A stretch of DNA of 18,301 nucleotides from Candidatus Bathyarchaeota archaeon. Lineage in GTDB: Archaea; Thermoproteota; CALKCG01; B24; JAGTQN01. A model generated the notes under the pieces. The model was given only the letters and a program-made list of their open reading frames with translations, was not told the origin of the DNA and did no database searches. The DNA is taken from NCBI GenBank assembly GCA_018396395.1, contig JAGTQN010000007.1, positions 1 through 18,301 on the forward strand, written 5' to 3'. Position numbers and translations under genes: made by a program. Position 1 is the stretch's first letter. Every line of letters begins with the position of its first letter. Positions 14,151-18,301 of this stretch are shown in pieces.

Positions 14151-14159
14151 CCTTATAAG
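14151..14159 (+). promoter_or_regulatory. Likely TATA box of the SMC-kleisin-Kite operon
   Basis: CCTTATAAG lies in the divergent spacer. At normal spacing transcription begins near 14178-14182. No other good TATA box occurs before the coding region; internal overlaps imply that the two following genes depend on this promoter. Confidence 0.45.
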
Positions 14160-14246
14160 CCAAAAGGATGATCGGAATGTTTTGAAATTTTGAAAGGAAT
14201 TCTTTCCTATCGGTTCTGTGATGCAAATTTTATCTTCAAGCCTTGC

Positions 14247-16244
14247 ATGTATAGCCTATCCGAGGCCTGGACTTTGCTCATAAAGGAGGTCATCATCGAG
14301 AATTTCATGAGCTACGAGTATGCTAGGATACCCTTAAAGCCAGGCCTGAACCTCATATGCGGTCCTAACGGGGCTGGAAAATCCTCCATTCTTTTGGCTA
14401 TCTCCGTAGCCTTAGGACAGGCCTACACGGAGAGGTCTAGAAAGCTGAGGGACCTTATTAGAAGGGGAAGGGACATCGCCAGGGTTACCCTCGTCCTCGA
14501 TAACTCCCCAAGGAGTGGAAAGCGTCCCATAACTGGCTGGCATTCGGATAACTTCCAGGTTTCCCGTTATCTTAAGCTCGATGGTACATACTGGTACGAG
14601 GTCAACTTCCAGACCATGACGAAGGGCGAGTTGACGGAAGTCCTCAAAGGCTTCGGTTTGAATCCAGATAACATGCTCATCATCATGCATCAAGGAATGG
14701 TTGAGGAGTTCAGCTTCACAAGCCCCCAGCAGAAGTTAAGGATGCTCGAGGAAGCCGTGGGCTTCGAATCCTACAGGCAGGACGTTCTTGAAGCCCAAAG
14801 GAAGCTTTCAGGCATATTAAGCGAGGAGCAAAGCCTTTCAAGGCTTGTTGAGAATGCCCAGACCACCCTCGACTATTGGAAGGAAGAATATGAAAAGTTT
14901 AACCTCAGAAGGGAGCTTCTGGAGCGCAGGTCCTTCTTGGAGAGGGAAAGGGCTTGGGCCCAAGTTGCGAAGCAGGAAAGGCTTATTGAAGGCTTAAAGG
15001 ATCGCCTTGATCGGCGTCAAAGGAGGATCGGGACGACCTTAAAGCGTATCCAGGAAATCAGGGAGAATATCAAGCGTCTAGAAGGCCTTAGGCATGACCT
15101 CGAATTCGAGGAGAAGAAGCTTTACGCTTCCCTAATCGATGCAGAAAAGAAGGCTTCCGAGGCCCAAGCCCTGGAAGGATTCCTCATGAATTCTGCCCAT
15201 CGCCTAAAACCTCTCGCCCTTTTCCTTCAAGGTTTGCCAAAGGCTTTTGGTGGGGATGAAGCTAAAGGACTATTGGCTTACATCGTGGAACTTGAGACGA
15301 AGGCTAAGGAGGAGACGGAAAGGAGGAGGTCTTCAGAGGAACTCATTATGGAGGTTCATGCCTCCCTTAGCCGTATTGAGAAGGAAGCCTCAGAGACGAT
15401 TGAGAGATACTTGGAAGAAAGGGTTTCCGAGGCCGTCCTTTCCTTTCAGAGGGAATCCCTCGAGGAGGAGGTTAAGGAGCTAAAGGTCCAGCTCTCTGAG
15501 GCTTATGAGGAGCTAAAGGAGCTAACTTCCCTAGCCGATAAACTCGGACCGAGAATCGAAACCAGCAGAAATCCTACGGAGGTTTCTGAGGAGCTCAAGG
15601 TAACGGAAACCCGCCTCCTAAGCCTTGGGAAAATCTCCGAGGATGCCGAGAAAATGTATCAGACCTACATGAGCGTCTATGAGGACCTAAAGGATAAGAT
15701 AGCCCTCGTTTCTGAGAACAAGGCTAGGGCTTTAGAGGAGGTGAAGGCTAGGATGGCGATCTGGCGAGGCGCCATACAAAGGCTCTTGGAGGATGTCAAT
15801 CCAGAGTATGCCAGAATCTTGGCCAGCATAGGTGCCATAGGGCGAGTAAGGCTCGTAAATGCTGATGATATAGAGGCTGCTGGCCTCGAGATAAGCGTGG
15901 GTTTCAGGGGAGGAGATGTCGTAGTACTGGATGCCTATACCCAAAGCGGAGGCGAAAGGAGTACGGCAATTATGGCTTTTCTCCTCGCCCTTCAGCGCCA
16001 TGTGAAATCCCCCTTCAGAGCTGTCGATGAATTCGACATCCATATGGATCCGAGGAATCGAGAAGCCATATTCGGCCAGCTTCTATGGAGCGTAGGGGAA
16101 AGCTCCGATGCCCAGTATCTCGTCATCACCCCGACGCCCTTGGCGGGAGTGGGTGAGAAAGCCCATGTGATAACTGTCCAAAATGTGGAAGGAAGATCCG
16201 AGGTTAGGGAGGCGAAGAAACCTGGCGAAGGAAAGGAGGATTAA
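14247..16244 (+). CDS. Half-length SMC ATPase with Smc5/6-like head
   Basis: From ATG 14247 this is a 665-residue SMC-superfamily ATPase. The N-terminal head has KEVIIENFMSYEYARIPLKPG, Walker A GPNGAGKSS (39-47), DNMLIIMHQGMVEEF with Q149, and a helix exit EEAVGFESYRQDV. A charged coiled coil runs from about 162 to 511, broken once at its exact middle by LPKAFGGDE (about 330-337). The C-terminal head has signature QSGGERS (566-572) and Walker B PFRAVDEFDIHMD (D594, E595), then AQYLVITPTPL. The last blocks match Smc5/Smc6 wording (FR-x-(V/L)-DE-(F/I)-x-x-x-MD, ITP) better than cohesin-type SMC. Full SMCs have about 1,100-1,200 residues and a globular hinge; neither is present, nor a Rad50 CxxC hook. 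TTG 14190 and TTG 14274 (with GAGG upstream) are alternative starts. Confidence 0.9.
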   Translation: MYSLSEAWTLLIKEVIIENFMSYEYARIPLKPGLNLICGPNGAGKSSILLAISVALGQAYTERSRKLRDLIRRGRDIARVTLVLDNSPRSGKRPITGWHSDNFQVSRYLKLDGTYWYEVNFQTMTKGELTEVLKGFGLNPDNMLIIMHQGMVEEFSFTSPQQKLRMLEEAVGFESYRQDVLEAQRKLSGILSEEQSLSRLVENAQTTLDYWKEEYEKFNLRRELLERRSFLERERAWAQVAKQERLIEGLKDRLDRRQRRIGTTLKRIQEIRENIKRLEGLRHDLEFEEKKLYASLIDAEKKASEAQALEGFLMNSAHRLKPLALFLQGLPKAFGGDEAKGLLAYIVELETKAKEETERRRSSEELIMEVHASLSRIEKEASETIERYLEERVSEAVLSFQRESLEEEVKELKVQLSEAYEELKELTSLADKLGPRIETSRNPTEVSEELKVTETRLLSLGKISEDAEKMYQTYMSVYEDLKDKIALVSENKARALEEVKARMAIWRGAIQRLLEDVNPEYARILASIGAIGRVRLVNADDIEAAGLEISVGFRGGDVVVLDAYTQSGGERSTAIMAFLLALQRHVKSPFRAVDEFDIHMDPRNREAIFGQLLWSVGESSDAQYLVITPTPLAGVGEKAHVITVQNVEGRSEVREAKKPGEGKED

Positions 16245-17082
16245 GGAGCGCTTTCGGGGAGAAGAAAGCCTTTCGCGTCTCTTGCGAATCATTAGCATGT
16301 GCCGGGCTGTGGAGCAGAGGGGAGTCAACCCCTTCGAGGTTGACGTGAAAGGAAGCCTAGAGATCCTTAGGAAAAGTATACCAGGCCTCGAGAACCTGGA
16401 AGAACTATGCCTTGATGCTGAAGCCCTCAACCGTTTGGCGACGATCGTGAAGCTCCAGGGAGATTGGTTGAAGCGTAGGTCCTCGAACCTTTTTGTGGAC
16501 CCCTTCCTCGTGGAGCTTAAGCTTCGAAGCCTCGATGCCAAGAGGCTTTTCCAAGTATTCCTTGGGGCTTGGCATCCGATCCTGGAGCTTGAACAGCTTT
16601 CTCCCCAAAGGATCAAGGAAGCCGTGGAGTACTGGAATAGGCTTAGGCCTCTGAAGGAACGCCTCCATCGTCTTCCAAGGCCTCAGGTCCAGGGCTTAGA
16701 GTCCCTAAGCTTCTCAGATATGCTTCGCCTTGGACTCCTTTCGGAAACAGCCTTTGAAGAAGTCCTTCGAAGCCTTTGGCGGGAGCTTATGGAAAGGTCC
16801 GCTAAGGCTGGACGCGTAAGCTATTGGGAATTCGTCGATGCCGAGAGCTACGAAGAAACTGTTCTAAGGGCTTATCTGACCAGCTTTCTCATAACCTATG
16901 GCTTTGCTCAATTAGAAATAGATCCCCTAAAGGAAGAGTTCTTCCTCATTCCTAAGGAAGGGCCCCAAGCCAGGGCTGAGCCCCCAAAAGGAGCATCCTT
17001 TTCAGTTCCTATATCGATAAGCTATGAAAAATGGCTAAGTTTTCATCGTCCGGAGGCTTCGAAGAATGGGTGGAATGGGTGA
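16183..17082 (+). CDS. Kleisin (ScpA/Nse4-like) subunit partnering the SMC
   Basis: The protein has 299 residues. The N-terminal part (about 27-100) follows the ScpA pattern: a helix EESLSRLLRIISMCRAVEQR, the turn GVNPFEVDV (compare NPWDIDI of archaeal ScpA), a helix, then LCLDAEALNRLATIVKLQGDWLKRR. The C-terminal part (about 213-262) looks like the kleisin winged helix that caps an SMC head: SYWEFVDAESYEETVLRAYL, then LITYGFAQLEIDPLKEEFFLI. The middle is variable and helical. The gene starts inside the SMC gene (62-base overlap) if ATG 16183 is used; the N-terminal helix would be lost with the next ATG (16297), so I keep the upstream start, although no strong ribosome site precedes it. Similarity is at the pattern level, and context is the stronger evidence. 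Confidence 0.72.
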   Translation: MWKEDPRLGRRRNLAKERRIKERFRGEESLSRLLRIISMCRAVEQRGVNPFEVDVKGSLEILRKSIPGLENLEELCLDAEALNRLATIVKLQGDWLKRRSSNLFVDPFLVELKLRSLDAKRLFQVFLGAWHPILELEQLSPQRIKEAVEYWNRLRPLKERLHRLPRPQVQGLESLSFSDMLRLGLLSETAFEEVLRSLWRELMERSAKAGRVSYWEFVDAESYEETVLRAYLTSFLITYGFAQLEIDPLKEEFFLIPKEGPQARAEPPKGASFSVPISISYEKWLSFHRPEASKNGWNG

Positions 17083-17662
17083 AGAGGCCGCCCTCTACGC
17101 AAAGAAGGTCAAGCGTGCAGCCCAGCTCCTTTTCTTCCAGAGGCATAGGCTTCCTGGCGTGAAGGGATGGGAGCTTAGGAGAGCCTTAGGAAAGAATTAT
17201 ATGAAGGTCATAGAGATCCTTAACGCCTACCTAGAGCCCCTCGACCTTCAGGTAAAGATTGCATTCGAGGAGGGAGAAGTCCCCGATAAACCCACCCAAG
17301 AGCAGCTTCAGAGGGCAAGGTTCCTCCTTACCCTTAGAAGTCCTATGGCAGCTTCCGATGCCCTCCTTTCTGGCTGGAGAATCGATGATGTGGCAGCCCT
17401 AGCTGTCACTGTTGCCTATATCATTAGCAAGGGAGGGAAGGCAAGGCAGATCGAGGTCGAGAAGATCCTTGAAGAGAAATTTCCTAGGTATATCGTCCAG
17501 TACGATATCGAACGCTTCATAAGGAGGGGTTACATAGGAAGGGATGAGAATCGTATGCTCTACCTCGACTGGAGGTCTAGGGCTGAAATCGATGAGAAGT
17601 TGCTCTTGAACCTCCTGATAAGCGAAGAGCCCTCGAAGGTCCAAGGCTTCGAAGAAAAATAG
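17066..17662 (+). CDS. Kite protein with tandem winged helices, MAGE/Nse3-like
   Basis: The protein has 198 residues. The first winged helix (about 8-66) reads AKKVKRAAQLLFFQRHRLPG, then GWELRRALGKNYMKVIEILN and a strand. The second (about 105-184) reads DVAALAVTVAYIISKGGKAR, IEVEKILEEKF, a helix YDIERFIRRGYIGRD, and LYLDWRSRAEIDEKLLLNLL. The end parallels the MAGE/Nse3 block with an aromatic-W-x-x-RA-x-x-E pattern before the last helix, and the layout equals ScpB/Nse1/Nse3 Kite proteins that bind kleisin. ATG 17066 overlaps the kleisin stop by 17 bases and has GGAGG nine bases before it, which supports tight translational coupling. MukE is another tandem winged-helix option but fits less well. 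Confidence 0.72.
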   Translation: MGGMGEEAALYAKKVKRAAQLLFFQRHRLPGVKGWELRRALGKNYMKVIEILNAYLEPLDLQVKIAFEEGEVPDKPTQEQLQRARFLLTLRSPMAASDALLSGWRIDDVAALAVTVAYIISKGGKARQIEVEKILEEKFPRYIVQYDIERFIRRGYIGRDENRMLYLDWRSRAEIDEKLLLNLLISEEPSKVQGFEEK

Positions 17663-17857
17663 GAAAGGAAGGCGATCAGTAACCTAGGAAGAAAGGATAA
17701 AAAGAAGAAAAATTAGACCCATAGAGCAAAGGTTTTACCAAGAATCTGAATCTCAAGAGGCCTATTTTCTCTGGCTTTGCAACAGTCTCCTATATCCTTA
17801 TCTGGGATTTCTAGAGAATGAGAATGGAATATAGTCGACAAACCTAGTGATGGTAGA
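17663..17857 (+). other. Purine-rich operon tail and spacer
   Basis: The stretch after the Kite stop is mostly A/G for about 50 bases (AGGAAAGGAAGGCG, then AAAGAAGAAAAATTAG) and then mixed. GGAATATAG (17826-17834) lies about 24-32 bases before the ATG at 17858 and could be the next gene's TATA box. No coding region is seen. Confidence 0.35.
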
Positions 17858-18301
17858 ATGCATGGATGGTTAAAGAGGATTTCCGACCCTCATTTTGCCT
17901 CTTGGATTGGAATGGCTGCACCTCTTTACACGATCCTCTCGATTATGGTTTCTATAGCTTTTTCTCCTTGGTTCAGTTGGACCCATAATGCCCTCAGCGA
18001 TCTCGGGGTTTCTCCAGTGGCTCCCATCTTCAACTCCGGCCTCATCGTCGGCGGAATCCTTTCATCATTGTTCTCCATAGCCCTAGCCAGGGCTGAGGGC
18101 CGGAGCTTCCTATGCCTTCTAGGATCCATCATCCTTTTCCTAGCTAGCGTATCGCTTGCCTCCATCGGCATCTTTCCAGAATCCTTTGGGCACCTCCATT
18201 TCTACGTATCCGTAGCCTTCTTCGTTCTTCTTATAATCGCTTCCATCATTCTTGGAATGGGTTTTATGCTATGCGAAGGGACGAAGCTTCTCGGCCTCCT
18301 T
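17858..18301 (+). CDS. DUF998-like multi-pass membrane protein (3' end outside window)
   Basis: ATG 17858 opens a frame that reaches the window end (148 residues, incomplete). After a short N-terminal segment (MHGWLKRISDPHFASWIGM) come hydrophobic stretches: APLYTILSIMVSIAFSPWF, then IFNSGLIVGGILSSLFSIAL, then FLCLLGSIILFLASVSLASIG and VSVAFFVLLIIASIILGMGF. Between the first two is SWTHNALSDLGVSPVAPIFN, the WxHxALSDLG-type motif typical of DUF998 archaeal and bacterial membrane proteins; GIFPESFGHLHFYVS is a second typical block. Function is unknown. The whole frame is open from 17822 but has no earlier ATG. A possible TATA box near 17830 would leave almost no leader. Nothing ties it to the SMC operon except position. 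Confidence 0.82.
   Translation, partial: MHGWLKRISDPHFASWIGMAAPLYTILSIMVSIAFSPWFSWTHNALSDLGVSPVAPIFNSGLIVGGILSSLFSIALARAEGRSFLCLLGSIILFLASVSLASIGIFPESFGHLHFYVSVAFFVLLIIASIILGMGFMLCEGTKLLGLL

Noticed and set aside
14247..16244. Rad50 or RecN as identity of the SMC-like protein
   Set aside because: There is no CxxC hook at the coil apex and no Mre11/HerA/NurA neighbour; head motifs and the kleisin and Kite neighbours fit the SMC family.
17926..18171. 81-codon minus-strand frame at the right end
   Set aside because: The opposite strand reads as a multi-pass membrane protein with a DUF998-like motif, so this is a shadow.

Overview
The window reads as chromosomal DNA of a thermophilic archaeon of the TACK/Thermoproteota side, probably a poorly characterised lineage. 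The supporting evidence is an ESCRT-III/CdvB-type protein, an aKMT-type lysine methyltransferase, a stand-alone Bud32 kinase, endonuclease Q, an SSV-type tyrosine integrase remnant, archaeal TATA boxes, and a tRNA-Glu gene interrupted in its D arm. I cannot name the species.

Left part (1-4290) is a mobile-element landing zone. It holds the end of an unrecognised gene, an archaeal tyrosine integrase broken by three frameshifts (about 312-1258), a gene-free stretch with hairpins, and then an AT-rich 2.5-kb segment (about 1629-4159). That segment is bracketed by an intact tRNA-Glu(UUC) gene and a same-orientation copy of the tRNA 3' end. It carries a divergent CofE-like ligase and a conserved protein of unknown function. 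The layout is that of an element integrated in the 3' end of a tRNA.

Middle part (4390-13080) is ordinary, more GC-balanced chromosome: a CdvB/ESCRT-III paralog, a URO-D-family protein divergent from a DUF89 phosphatase, a sugar isomerase-like TIM barrel, EndoQ with a repeat-rich leader and a palindrome upstream, a small unknown protein, a winged-helix/PD-(D/E)XK nuclease paired with Bud32, and aKMT. Two very short reading frames (7551-7706, 10251-10364) may be real.

Right part (14190-17662) is the most striking piece: a compact, overlapping three-gene operon encoding a half-length SMC ATPase with Smc5/6-like head motifs, a kleisin, and a tandem winged-helix protein resembling MAGE/Nse3 Kite proteins. 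Together they look like a minimal archaeal Smc5/6-like SMC-kleisin-Kite complex. A conserved-looking unknown gene is divergent from it. The window ends inside a DUF998-like membrane protein gene.

All calls are from reading the sequence; no database search was possible.
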